From: Phytoseiulus persimilis
Lineage: Eukaryota; Arthropoda; Arachnida; Mesostigmata; Phytoseiidae
Direction of reading: 5' to 3'
Length of the DNA: 64,000 bases
Assembly (NCBI GenBank): GCA_037576195.1
Contig: CM075102.1
Location: 45,938,745-46,002,744, forward strand
Both the position numbers and the translations under genes were made by a program. Below are positions 47,469-60,361 of the stretch, piece after piece; the first letter of the stretch is position 1; the number at the start of each line of letters is the position of its first letter. The notes below the pieces were generated by a model, which worked only from the letters and a program-made list of their open reading frames with translations, searched no databases and was not told the DNA's origin.

Positions 47469-47538
47469 GAGGGGCGCCTCGGGATCGGAGGAGGGGCGCC
47501 TCGGGGTCGGAGGAGGGGCGCCTCGGGGTCGGAGGAGG
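47469..47538. repeat. 22-base minisatellite, three units plus a partial
   Basis: Units at 47469-47490, 47491-47512 and 47513-47534. The first differs from the others by one base (A for G), and a 4-base partial unit follows. The unit length is not a multiple of three, which argues against a coding role. Confidence 0.92.
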
Positions 47539-50500
47539 AAGTCAGGGTAGGGCTCATGAGGAAGCTCAACTGTGAGTCATCTCATCTCTGTTCACCTTTA
47601 CTTCACAAAAATTGACCCCTCCGCTGCGTCGCAGTAGGATTGAGTCGCTTGGCTCTTTGACAAATTTCTTTCTACGGATTATGGGCTCCTCTGAATAATT
47701 CGCCGCGGGTCGGATGCCCCCCGATGGCGCCATCAGCTCCCTCTAATCCCCCGAAAACTCTCGACTCCATCCTCTCGACTACCCCGAGCTCCTGCGATCG
47801 CTAGTTCGCGTTTTCAGACTGGAGTGCAGGGATCGATTGCGACTTTCTAGAGCGACCCAACGTGCGAACGGTTCTCAGTTCCGAAAACCTCAGTTAGCAA
47901 CGGCAAGCTCATCAAGACTCGAGAACAAGAAACTATTGATTTCGACTCGGCATACACTGAAAGAAATCCAAGGCTCGCCTCAAACAATTCTCAAGGTTCT
48001 GAATCGATGGGAGAAGGGATTTGGAGGAATCGCTTCGAAGGAAATCGACAATGCGGAAGATTTAAAGCAATCCCCCCCTGGATTTGTCTGGCTTATATTT
48101 CTCGGTCCTCTATTCTCGTAGCTTCTTTTCTGAAAGCAAGTTGATTTCCTTTTCATCGACTCACCAACTACGTCGGAGCCCAAAGCTTCGTAAAAATGCT
48201 TTCATCGGATCAACTGGACTCTTTCGGGGTCTCCTGGGATGAGCCGCGCAAAGCGAGTGAGCGGGAAATCGTAATCTGATATCTGGGCAAAAGAGAGCCA
48301 CGCGAACAGATTCAGCCACTTGAGCTTTCGGCCCATCCTTCTCGTTCCCCATCCTCTTCTGCTTTTTCCAATATGTATTATGTAGCCGTACGCCGAATAA
48401 TTCGTTTTGAAGAGCTAACATCTAGAATAAGATACCCGTAGCGAAGTCTCACCCTCCCGAACGCTTGACTTTGAATGCGAACGAGGGGGATTTTGGAGTG
48501 GAACTCTGTGTTCGACCGGAACGGTATTTGTTTAAGATATTGCCAATGCTCCTGTGATGCTCGCTCTGGCACCGTTTCTCGGATTCCGGGAAGCTGTTTT
48601 TCAGAGGAGATTCGAAGCCTCGGAACTCTCTTTTCTACAAGGACCCCGGACATTCCATCTGGCTGAACCGGGGAGCTGCGATCGTTCGATCAAGAGATGA
48701 CCGAAGGGAGTTCGGCTTCTGAGAGAGGGCGAAACAGAAGAAATTAAGGAAACGTCTTGTGGAAAATTCAAGTCACGTGAAACGAGACTTGTGATCGGGA
48801 GGTCCCCTGATTCAACCACTCTTGCTGACGGCGTCGGTGGTGAGATAGACGGTGCAGGGATTCATCTGTGTTCGATGCAGATGTTCTGAACCGACATTGA
48901 ATACGTGACGACCTTCCAAGGTGAATAATTCCCGGACCGTTTGTCAAAACCGCCGAGCTTATCCTGCCGATATTCATTAAGGTTTGTAACATGAGAAAGG
49001 AGCCAGAAACAGCTCGAAAAAGCTTCCTTCAATCGTTAATTGGGCGCTTCGTGTCTCCGGAGAAGGAATTCGCCCCTGCTTTCTTGGTTCTTCGGTCACA
49101 CACCGCAACTAGCCTCTCCACATCCTCCTTTAATCCTTTGGTCTAATTGGAAGGACTTCAAATTCGACAGCTCCATATCGTTGCCCCGCCTCAGTTTGAG
49201 TGAATTCGCAAGATATTTTATTGCAAATAAGGTCATGAGGCGACTCTATGGGCCATAGATCGATCCTCTGAGCGCTCCTCCCGGAAATGAGTCGTTAGAG
49301 GCTGTGACGCTGACTACGGAACTATCTGTTCGGTAATAGCATGTCAAGACGCAATTTTCCGCGCAAGCAGAACTTTCGGTGCTCTGGACCGCGCTATTCC
49401 GTTAGTACTTGAGATCAGGGCAACGCTCGAACCATTCCACACGAATGCACCGAACAAACCAGATGCGTTCCGCAATCGGATAATATCCCATCACACGAAT
49501 CGAGTGAGATTCGTCCAAACTTCCAAAGTTCTGGAAATTCGGCGCTCTCAGGGTACTTCTTGGGTTTTGGCCTTCGCCAGCCAGAGGGGTCTCGATCCTG
49601 ATTCTCGCCAGGAGCTGAGAGCCTGTGAAAAACGTGCAAGCTGAACATCATCGAGGCATTCCGGTGTCTAGCTCCCGGTGCGGGCTCTCGCGAAGGGTCC
49701 TCGGCTGGCAGAGGTGGAGAAATCCGTTTCTAGGGTCTCCAAGTAACGACTGGGGAGAACAAGGCTACCCGGCTGGATCGCGGGTCGCTCGACAAGACAG
49801 CCGATGAGAATGACAATGTGAGCCGTCTGAAGAATCCGATCTGAAGTCAGCTGGGGGAAGAGTCTGAGTGAAAATTGCTTCGGCGCAGTCACAGAAAAAA
49901 AAGAAAATATCTGGAGTCCTGCTCAGAGGAACTCGAACGGATTCCTCTGATTCCTGAACGCTACGAACGTCAACCGTACAGTTATCGACCGTTCCCTCCG
50001 CTCTGTCGACCGCTCGTCCAGACACTGTCGTCTCTCCTCGCGTACTTCCGTGTAGCGTGAGGAAGAGGAGAGAAGTCGACGAAGAAATAAGGGCGAGAAG
50101 CCGGGAGTAAAGAGTCGAGGGAAGGCGAACTCGGGAACGAGGGAAGGAGATTCATCAGAGATCCTGCCGACTGAACGAGAAAGGTCTTTCGCATTTTTTG
50201 TGAAAGTGGTGCGTTCGTCGAGCAGCCCAGATGCACGGGGTCGCCTCCCGGAGTCGGGACGTGGAGCGATGGCACTGCGAGATGAGCATGGAAGTAAGCA
50301 ATATTTGCAACTCAAAGAGTAGATCTTCTCTGCAATGAAATCTTTTCAGGAAGCTTCGAAAGGCTTCTTTCCGACATCAACATCATTCCAACGACTTGTT
50401 GCAAACCAGTCTCCGTCGACGAGATCTCGCTATCGCTCTTTCCTGAAAATCGTACCTCACTCGAAACCGCGAAATCCTTTGACACTCTCCAGAGTTTCAG

Positions 50501-50648
50501 AAGCTCAAGTGCTTATTCAAATGTTCCAGCATTCCGCATCAACAAGAGTGACCGTATTTGCGGATCCCAGGCGTCATCTTAGTGTTTCGTCCTGCTAGCG
50601 ACTCAGTCCTGGAAGACCTGTTTCCAATGACTTGGCTCTTTTAAGTCG

Positions 50649-50915
50649 TCATGAAGTGCTGCATACAGAGCTCCACCGAGACGGATAGAATCGGAGGTCA
50701 AACCTCGTCAACGAGCAGCTGAATGTGCAGCCTGACTCCATTCGGGTCTGAACGGCACTCAAATATCGCACACCCGGGTATCCAACTGTGCGCCACTTGT
50801 AGACGACGCCATCGACAACAACCATTCGGTCGCCTTTATGCGTCAAAGCGTTCTCCGTTATTCGAGCTTCAACAACGACCGTACCGTTCGAAAAAGTAGA
50901 ATAGCCGAAACTCAA
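50649..50915 (-). CDS. Candidate coding segment, unknown
   Basis: The frame has even codon use and beta-rich character (NGTVVVEARITENALTHKGD, DGVVYKWRTVGYPGVRYL). Immediately upstream on the same strand, another frame (ending near 50903) also reads as coding and stops where this one becomes convincing, without a GT-AG pair between them. That fits either a chance frame or a gene with a frame change from decay or sequence error. No domain is named. Confidence 0.27.
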   Translation of the reverse strand: MSFGYSTFSNGTVVVEARITENALTHKGDRMVVVDGVVYKWRTVGYPGVRYLSAVQTRMESGCTFSCSLTRFDLRFYPSRWSSVCSTS

Positions 50916-53900
50916 TGTGCGAAGGCAGAAATAAGGGTCTCATTGGATATCGATATCGACCCGGTGATGGGCCATGCGCTAATGACGTCGTTTCTCTCCT
51001 TACGAAATAGAAGCGAATAACGCATGAATAACCCACTAACAATTAGCGGAATATTCTTAGACGTGCGCGAGCCACGCGAATGACGAAGAGGGCCGAGTCT
51101 TGGTGCGATTTCACCCGGAAGGAGGCGCAGCGAAACTTCCCAGATGCTAACTCTGCTCGTCTTGTGGTGGGGCTCCCAAAAAGTCCCTAAGAAAACGCCA
51201 ATGACGGCAAATACAAGGCTGACATGGACATCTCACGCCAAGGAGTGCGTGGATGATAAATAGGAAGCCCGTATTTCAGATTCTGTTCCGCCCGACTTGT
51301 CCTCAATGTCCCGAAGTAAGGCTTCCTAAAAACGAAAGAACTTGAGAAAAAGTCCTTTTTCTAAAAATAATCCACACTCCACTGGCGCTGGCGGAAAAGG
51401 AAGAGGACAGGGCGGGCGTAACGGGGAGGCCATTCGAAGGAAGCACTGAAGCGTTCCGTCGGCAGCGGCAGATTCGCTGCGAGCGATGCCCGTTGAAGTG
51501 CTCTGGTCATGGGAGTGAGTTAGGGTTCTTTACGCATTTCAACACCGTCCCACGCGCCTCGTTCATGCAACACTCGTTCCGTGTTTCCGTTTTGGTTCGC
51601 GACTTTTCATCCTGAGAACGCGTGTTCCCGTTCAGAGATCCCTCCGAGATCATCCTGCACTCGCGGGATCTCGAACGCGGGGTTCAAAATTACGGCGGCT
51701 CAATACATCTGCTCCAGGATAGGTGGTTCCGGGGGGGAGGGCGGCGGGGGGTGGACCTTCCGAGAGCCGTCAGCGAGCGTTTAGATGCTCCTTCATTCCC
51801 GACTCACGCAAGTGAGCCAACGAACGGCGTAGAAAACAAAGTGAGAACTCGTTGAGCCGTCGGTAGCAGAAACCGCCGTCATGGCTGCCGTGGAGCGCGA
51901 CGGGACTCACAAAACAAACTACAGGCGACGGCGCTCGCGCAGAAATTCAAAAATTAATCCCCGATTTGAATTCGCGAGTGTTGGGAAAACTCCATCGGCT
52001 GCTTATCGTGCGGAACACAAGCGGGCCCCCGATCCCTCGGGAAAAGCGGCATGAAAATACTCCAATAGCAGAGAGAGATTAACGCCGCCCAACTAAGCGT
52101 AGCAATGTCTTGATCCGGCTCTGATTTGGCTCGACTGCGAGCGCGCCTCCGGGCAGTGAATGCATCTGGCAATGAGAATCCGTGGCGCTCCTCGGATTAC
52201 TTTCCATTATTCATGATTTCGCATGAAGAAAACCGAGCTCTGAAATATTTTTGGAGGTCAACGGAACCATTCACTGAACATTGGGGCTATTTGATCAAAC
52301 CGCCTTTGCTGACTCTAGGAAAGACTCCTGATCGTTAGCGGAGTCTAAGAGCTCCGTTTTGCGGAGCTAGAGGTGAAGTTGCGGACAATCGATTGGCAAC
52401 AGTCAGCGCATATCATCAATGGAATATCGTGAACTGCTGTCGAAGACGGAAATTCGAGATTCGGGACTTGGTCCGAGGCGTCTCCATGAGACCAGATGTA
52501 AATGAGAGGAGGGATATTGTATCCGAAGGAAGCCCGTTGTGTGCGTTTTTTCGATCGTCTTCTCTAGCTGATGGTTCCGCCTCCTGATCACCAAGGGCCT
52601 AGCAGTACTCAGCATAATTCTGCTTTCCTGAATATGAATGGAGGATTTCATCCTGAAGTCCTGGAGCGAATCTCGAGTCCTCCCATACTGAGGCGGGAAA
52701 AAGCACGCTGCACTACTGAGCGAGTTCTGGCGTCTCGCTCAGTCTCAGAAATCGAGATGCCTCTTCAATGGGTTTGGTGCTCTGTACGCGAGACGCGTTC
52801 TTCCTTCCCACTCGGGAGCCACCCACAACTTCGGCCCACACGCATACATGATCGAGAATCCAGAAGTACAGCATGAGCTCGAAGCGGGTGTCAGTGCAAC
52901 CCCGTCTTAGCGCTGCTTTGGGGGAAGTGGCCATCACAGACGAAGATCAGCCAAAAAACCGTTGATTTCCCCAGCGGACATTAAAAAAATTAAATCAACT
53001 CGAGGACATGGAGATCGTACGGGGTGAGGAAGGAGAATATACGAAACACTGGAATTCGCCGATGTTTTCCGATAAATTGTTCATCCCGACCCCATACTGA
53101 TAGTAACGAACATTCGGAGCGCCCTGGATGAAAATATCGTTCAAAAAGAATCATATGCCGGCGAAAATCTGGATTACGCTCGGCGGATATAATTACAGCC
53201 TCCCTCTGGCGGATACGGCGCTGTGTACATGGGAGGAAGCCCAACGAGGTCCTTATCAAAGATTTTTATGGAGTTGAAGCTTATGATTAAGAGCTGGTGG
53301 GGAGTTTTTCGCAACAGCGGCAGCATGCACACGGCAGTCGCTGCACGAGCTTCGTCTGATGTGAAGGCAATATAGAAGCGCTGAGCACGAAGCTCACGTT
53401 ACCCTCCGCATCGTGAATGCTGGAGGACTTGAGATTGTGCGCCATCGACTTGGTGGCCGAAAAGCGCGTTTTCATAATCCCGTGAAGAGTTTTCACATAT
53501 ACAACGGTCAATCCGCGCGGAATCTCACCTCATCAGGACTTTTTCGGGAACTGATTCGGGTGTGATGACAAGCCCGACGCTTTTGGCCCACGACTGAACT
53601 CAGTTTGTTTCTATCGTTTCGTTCAGAGAAAACATCGCGAACCGTCTCCAGTTATATCCGGGCTCTCCTCGATGCGGATCCACTCAGGACCGCGGAGCTC
53701 TCGAGACGTATGCAAGTGTGGCCCACATAGAGAGGATGCATATTTGCACCTGTATGAGGTCATGGTCGCTTTTTGATGGATCACGTGACTTCAGGACACG
53801 TGTTGTATCTTCCCCGACCGGAGCTGATGAACTCCGGTCCTCGAAAAATGATAACCCGCGAAGAAGCCTCCTCGGAAGGCATCTTATCTATCCCAATCGT

Positions 53901-53971
53901 TTTCTCTATGGCTTTTGTCAAAATTCCCCCCATCGTGATGGGCCTCATGCGCTGAGCTGATACGGCCAGCA
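50916..53971. other. Region without a firmly supported gene
   Basis: Around 52990-53600 the minus strand has several short protein-like segments in different frames, including an exon-like piece that encodes VGLVITPESVPEKVLM before a GTGAGA donor near 53527. The pieces could not be assembled with normal introns. The rest shows nothing supported. Confidence 0.3.
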
Positions 53972-54498
53972 ATGAGTGTTGAACTCAATGAACAGGCCCT
54001 CAACAGCTCGGCTCCGGCCGTTCTACAAACGAACGAAATTGAAGCGGCGGAGTCTGAGGAGATTTTGAATGAGGTGATTAGTTATGAGTCACTTCTCGAA
54101 CTGCTCACCCGCATAAGCTTTGATTCGGAGGAAGGCGCTAGGTGGAGGAAGCGGGGTCGGAGAAGGAGCTAAGAGGGAATCGAGGGAAAATCGGGGAGCT
54201 CCGGGGCTCGCGAGCACTGGACAATTTGCTGGGCGATGTCGACGACAACGGAAAGCCTCGCTCCGAGTTTTTGAAGAAGTCCGTCTGCATTATGCTGCTA
54301 ATCTGCTTGCCATTCGAAATCTTCGGCGCGTATGCAAATGAGCCCGACTCAGTCCAAAAGACTCGAACGCCGCGTGCACTCGAGCGAGCTCATTCCACAG
54401 ACGGAAATTCCTTTTCAAAGTTGACCTTAATTGACTTTCGTCGGGCGGAATTCCCCCGAGTCCGACTGTTCAGCAGGAAACTACTGTTCATCGAATGA
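53972..54498 (+). CDS. Candidate two-exon small membrane protein
   Basis: The ATG at 53972 opens an acidic 34-codon exon (ending SEEILNE) that stops at GAG before a GTGATT donor. A 68-base intron ends CGCTAG, and exon two runs 54142-54498. Both junctions are phase 0, giving 152 residues. The second exon encodes a hydrophobic span (VCIMLLICLPFEIFGAYA) after a charged helix-like region. Topology would be a single-pass membrane protein or tail-anchored-like type, but the span is followed by about 50 residues. Its last 109 bases overlap, on the opposite strand, the second exon of the peptide gene at 54390-54757. No homologue is recognised. Confidence 0.42.
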
Positions 54499-54757
54499 AT
54501 TCCACGGTTTGCATTCGTGAATCTCCAAGCTTCATGAAAATCTGAGTCGCCTGATGCGTGAGAGAATAAAACAAGGCAAGGCCCTTACCAAGGAGTCGCT
54601 TGGACTCTTCTTCCCGCAGATACAAATTGAAGAGGTGATGGGCGTATTTGGATCCTCTATGGTGGTCCTTGCGTACGCTCGCCGCGCAAAAAATCGAGGA
54701 ATCCAGCAAGCACAAGATGAGGCACTGTAACAATCCGAGTTTGTACATTTTCTCCAT
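54390..54757 (-). CDS. Small secreted peptide precursor, 38-base intron
   Basis: The ATG is in an optimal context (GCGACCATGG). It starts a clear signal peptide (KLGLLQCLILCLLDSSIFCA), with likely cleavage near CAAS. Exon one (54589-54757) ends CTTG before a GTAAGG donor in phase 1. The 38-base intron has a pyrimidine-rich end (TTATTCTCTCACGCATCAG), and exon two (54390-54550) continues in frame to a TGA, giving 109 residues. The mature part has no cysteines and is rich in basic and polar residues, with a possible amphipathic helix (YAHHLFNLYLREEESKRLL) and an SRTRGNSARRKS basic stretch that could be cleaved. It could be a hormone-like peptide. A loose likeness to TGF-beta prodomains (LYxREE...) is not enough to call. 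No family is recognised. Confidence 0.52.
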
Positions 54758-57700
54758 GGTCGCACCTAGATGTCAGCGAGAGTTCCTCGAATGTTTATTT
54801 CCCGAAGGCGCTCGCGAGAGCACGTGCTAGCAGAGTCACGGAGTCCTGCACCTGGTCGCATACATGACCGAGCAACACTCAACCAGAAAGCTCAGTCTAC
54901 ATCACATTGAAGAACGGTCAGTCGTCCTCCGTATCCCAAGCAACAAGTATCATGTTCACACCTCCCGCTGTTCATTGCGACATGTTGTGTAGCTATGAAA
55001 ACTCTGATAGCCTCGCCTGCCCGAGCGACGGAGCGGGGATTCTGAGTTACTCCTGAGCTTCGTGAGGAGACTTCCCTTGCCATTGAGTTCCCTCTCCTGG
55101 AAGAAGGAGGGCAAGCAAAAAGCAACAGGTCTTCGATGAAAGTATCTCAGCTTACACGCGATCAATGAACAACAGAATCGAGGGAGACGTTCTCGTTAGG
55201 AACGCGCTTCGTGTGAGTTCGAGATTTCCACGCCGAGCTACCTGAGTTCAAGTTCTGCAAAGTCGGTGCGCCGGTGCGATCATCTCCTCTGTCATCGGTC
55301 GCTTTGGCGGGCAACTCCAGCGGGCCGGTGGCGCCATGACGAACGATGATGTCTCGTGGCTCATTCCATAATTGGCGTTGAAATCATATATCAGAAACAC
55401 CCGACCTCTCCCGATTCCGGCTTGACCGGCTTGATTCGAACCAAGCGGGTGGCAGCTGCATGGCTCGAAATCTGATGCCCGCTAAGAGCTGGACGCGCCA
55501 GCTGACCGACTTGGGGCGCCACGGCTCGATGGAAGGAGGCACTCTTGGAGCAGACAGGCATTTACAACAAGAACACCGTTGAAGGAGGCCACTGGGGAGA
55601 GATAAACAGATAAACAGGACACCGGCTCAATTAGTTGGAGAGCTCACTGCGAAAGAAGCCAAGCAGAGAACCCCGAAGAGGTAATGGCGTACATCTGCAC
55701 CGCTCTGCGTCGGATGCTGAACACACAAACAGCCTTGCACAACACTGGAACGGAGCAGTTCCGAAGCAGTTCCGAACTGGACAGCTTGCCATCCGACACT
55801 CGACCGGAACTCTGACAATATCCTGACGGAAGGCTCAAGATCTCGACGAAGCCGGGTCCCTTCCTTTTTAGTGCCGTTATTGCAGTGAACTAGGCCACAC
55901 AGGAAAACCAGCATGCTAACAATCGATACGGCCGCAGAACTTACTCACCTCCTAGGGAACAACGAAATGCCATAGAAAATCACAGATGATCTCCGGGGCC
56001 ACTGCTGCGCTCCGGATTCCACGGACAGAAACCTTTCCCTTTCCAGTCTCGTGGAGCGATACCCGCGTCATCGGGAAACATGGGTCGCCGATTCGCTACC
56101 TATCGTCAAACATAGGTCCGCCCCGTCTTCGAAAGGTTTCCGTCATGAATAGAGATCTCTTGTTTGAGCGCGACATTTTGTCTTCCCGCTTGGAAAATTC
56201 GGCAAATTCCTGTATTCATGGGACACTAGATGAAAATTAGCCGAGCGACAGCAGTAATGCCACGGAGCTTACTGCGAACTTTTCCCTCGCATTTGTCGAG
56301 ATGGATGCGCCATCAACGGAGCATTCAAGTTGAATCTATTCAACAAACGACGACGGAATGTAGACGAAAGTAAGCGGTAGGAACGAGTCAGGTTCTCGAA
56401 ATTGATTCTGTTTGGCTTTCATTTCAATTGTCAATCGGGTAGACTCGACAAGGCGCCTGTACAGTAACTGAGCGCATTCAAACAGCTGCCCTCCTTGCTT
56501 GCCGTGCTCGAGCTGCACCGATGCGTTTGGATTGTGCAAAACAGCTACCTAATATCCGAGAGAAGGAGGAAAAGCTGCGAAGAGCAATCTTGGGAGCGCA
56601 GCCGAGTCAGCGAACGAGAGAGCGAGGAACTGCCACCACCTGGCTCAACATCGAGAAGCTGTGAAACGAGGCTCCAATTTTGAAAGGAGTTGAGGGGGAA
56701 AGCGAAACGACTGTTTGGCCCAGCGTGCCGCGATATCCGACCCGAGGTTTTACTCTCATCAGCCACGTACTCGATTTCTGTTCTTCTCCATTTTTTGACT
56801 GAATTCCCGGGTGGATTCTCGACAAGGAGACCGAACGGCAGAGCTCGAACACATCCTGTCATCTGATACACATTCGCATCCCACTGTACACCTGAAATCG
56901 ACTGGATTTATTCACATCTCACATACACACATATGTTCCCCTCCATTCCAGGCGTAAACCATTGGGTATTCATAGATCACCTATGGTCCTCGGTTTCACA
57001 TCGTCTCGGGATATCCGTCGTCTTTCTCAGATCCTTCGCTGTCGCATCGGGGTGAAGTCCGAGGCGGTCGGCGACTTCCTGCCGGGAGTATTTTCCTTGT
57101 TAGCATTCCGGATCCACGTGCTGATCGGGGACCCCGCATCGGGCGAACTTCGTGTCGATGGATGGATCGTGAGTGTGTTGTCTAGGTCTATGGAATCCTC
57201 GTTCTAACGAAGGCTAGAATGCGACAGCCTCATGAGTTATCGTACGATTCCATTCGGAAACCTCTTCGGATTGTCGAAATAGGCCCGATGTGGATTTGTG
57301 TTCTTTCCATGCGGAGTCTAGTTTGTCCAGCACTCTAGATCTGGGCCCTTTGCGGAACCCTTTCCAGAGAGGGCTCCTGAGGTTTGTCTGGCTATTCCCA
57401 GATGGTCCAGGTTTAACATGAGGCCAAGGCAGATCTCTTGACGACCATGGCGACAGGTTCTTGGTAAGGTCATGGACTCACAAACCTGACCATGTTGCGC
57501 GGATGATTATACTTCCAGATTTTCTCCATCGACTCCTCGAGTAGGAAAACAACCGGCGGAAGGCTCACCGAATCGTATGGCTGTAAGAAGTTCTCCCTCT
57601 GCTCCGAATATCCGACTAGATGTTTCCGCGCAACTCCGTTATCGCCGTTGCTGATGCTGCCGCCGCCGCCGCCGGTTACGAGGTCGGTGTTCCGCACGCC

Positions 57701-60361
57701 GTACACGAGAAGCAATGCTGAGGAGGAGGGAGGAATCGCAGAGAACAGGAAAGGAATTGTTGCGTGATCCGCCCTTCTACTCAAGCTTCGACGACAACAC
57801 GCTCCAATCAGTGGCAGTAAAGCCAAGTCAGATTCTTTTGTGTAACCGGGTCAAGCTATCATTATCGGATCAGTTACGTATCGTCGCCTACCACCTCTGT
57901 GGTTAGGTCGGGCCCTCCAATCATGGAGTTCCTCCTCTGTTCCTCGACCCGGCTCAGGCATATACTTAGGCCCTCGGTGCTCGACTAGCCGGCCGTGAGG
58001 GCAGTGATTTAAATTCAACGAGCCGCGCTGTCAGTGATCGGAAATTCGGAATTCCTGCATGTGCTGAATCAATTTTTCAACTTTTTCTCAGAAAAGGTCC
58101 GGCAGTGGGTGTTCCGAGATGGTTTTGCAGCGCTCTCGAGATAATCACAGGGCTTCAGAGGCTGACTTCCGTGGCGAAGTTCTAACCATGTTCATCAAAA
58201 CCTCTGCCTTCGTGGAACCTGGTGCTGAACTGAAATTCACTCAATTTCAACTCTGGAAAACGCCGCGCATGTCCCGAGAACATCTACTTCGTAGCGTTGC
58301 GATGGAGACTCGAAAGAAAATCGTTGATAAATCGAATTGGTGGAGCCCTGAAGGATTTCAGCTCCCGATGCCTGCGATGCTGCTGGGGAGCGACAGTTCA
58401 CTTGAAAGCCTGTCCACGACGCCGTCTGCCGCTTACAAAACCAACAGTCTGTCTGATTTCATCTGAAATGCGAGCGATGGCTGTCAGGCCCTATTGCAAC
58501 TGAGCTAATATTTTCACCGTTCCAATGCGTCAGCTCAGAGGCCCTCCCGCATGCCTAGTCGCCCCAGGGCCAGCGACGCACATGCGGGGCTCAGCTCACG
58601 CGGGAAGCGGCCGGGATCAAGTTGCACTCTGGTGCATTACGAACAAAGCAAATATTGACAATGCTTTCGTGGAGCGAACCAGGGCTCCGTCGGAGGAACA
58701 CTCCGCAAATCCATCACAGGTATCATCGGGCATGCTTTGACACACACACCCACTCCAGAATCGGGGCGGTGGGTTTCGAGTTTCGGTCGGATTACTACTC
58801 CGGAGTCCGAGGAATATTTCAGCTGCGAAGTCATTTGTGACATCTCGCCGGTCGCGCTCATGGGCCTTCTCGGGATTTTTGTACAAGATGAGCCTATTTC
58901 CCGCGGTTTTTCCTGCTCATCCCAGAGAAAAACGTTTCGGGGCGTACCCTCCTTCCGCCTGGGCTTCCGCCGATCCTTGGACGTGGGCTATGACGAGCGT
59001 GTCGCCAGAAACTCGATGCACCCAACTGATGGAGCGAGTTCACTCGGCTTGGATGGGACGTCAAGCCCGAAGCCGACGTGACCGTTATGGAAACGATAGG
59101 AACTACTTCCAAGAGCAGATGCAAGCTTTTCGGAGAGAGAGAACCGGCGCCGAGCAGACGACACGCGAAGTGAGACTATTGCCTTACCGAAAGCTCGGTT
59201 CTTTCCCTGAACATGGCATTCGGCGAGCGCAATCAATCACAGCTCTTGGAACATGATATGTCCGCGAGGCAGAGCAAACTGCCTTGTTTCCGGTCATGGC
59301 CCCCATATGGACTGGCTGGCTTCAGTGTGGCATTCAGCAACTCATGTGCGAGGCTCGCCGGAGCAGCCGGCCCGGATGTCTTGGGCAGGCGATTTATCCA
59401 ACGGTTTTCGCTACGGAGCGAGCGTATCCGTGCCGGGGCTTGGCAAGCTTCGGATTGTCCCCAAGTTGTTTGCAGGGCTGTAACGAGGAGATCATTTGCC
59501 TTCTTCTGTTTGGCCAAATTGGCCATAACGCCCGTTACTCTACGTTTGGCTTCACCAACAACCATTCCACATGGTGTAGGCGTGGGGCCGGGGCCCAGCC
59601 CGAGCCGAGGCCCCCTCCGCCCGAAATACTCACCCGGCAAACAGCTGGGGGATCGCGAAGGGGCAAGGCGAGGAGGAGGAAATGGCGAGCCAAGGGTCGG
59701 TGGCAAGCTTACCAACCGACGCCCAACACAACGTAACAGCCGTCGTATAAGACAGGGAAACCGAGCAAGCGACCGGCCAAGCAACGGTCATAAGCCCACC
59801 GCCACGATCCAACCACCACTCCGCTCATAAGCTCGCGAGCCTCCATTCGGCGTCTGTGAACGTCGAGGAGAGGGGCATCGGCGGAACCACAGCAACAAAA
59901 GTCGCAAAAACCTACCAGACAGCGCCAGATAAAAAGTTATGCCAAATATAGCTGTTGGGGAGCGAGGGACCGTCGCTCGCCGCTACGGAACAACCACAAG
60001 TATTTCATTCGGCCCCTCTCGTATCATGTCGGAACTACGGCATTTTTTCCCTCGGTTTCCGAACACCCACCCGCGCGGTGCTCTCTAAGTTTATCCTCTC
60101 GGCTTCCGCCTATTCGTTTCCCGAATTTGACTTCTTCCTGCCCCCGAAAGCGCCTGCGTCAACTGCAACGATATCGTGATGGTTTTAGTGGCGTGTAGCT
60201 CTGGGTTCCGCCCGGGAATGACGAGAAATATCTCTTGACAGACACATCAAGCCGCCCGTGTGCCGAGGCTTGCTTCCTTGTGGGGTGCCTTCCCCATCAT
60301 GCACGCCAAGGGCTAAGCGCATATAATCCCAGGAATATCTGTCTCATTAAAATACAAATTT
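54758..60361. other. Region without a supported gene
   Basis: Frames at 56545-56871 (minus), 57470-57826 (minus), 58737-59256 (plus) and 59213-59830 (plus and minus) are open, but none carries splice, signal or domain support. The base composition is unremarkable. An 18-base match to 32092-32109 lies at 58532-58549. Confidence 0.3.

Larger units (their letters stand above)
42971..50648. other. Region without a supported gene
   Basis: Several repeats lie here: ATTC and CGGT runs at 43606-43633, a CGGT run at 45939-45957, (AG)14 at 46170-46197 and a 22-base tandem repeat at 47469-47538. A 286-codon plus-strand frame (44939-45799) is long but has no recognisable domain and uneven codon use. Frames at 46562-46927 and 47837-48121 are unsupported. 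Confidence 0.3.

Noticed and set aside
55425-55520. GGTTCGAATC on the minus strand resembling a tRNA T loop
   Set aside because: The stem pairs only with an eight-base loop, and no cloverleaf can be drawn upstream.
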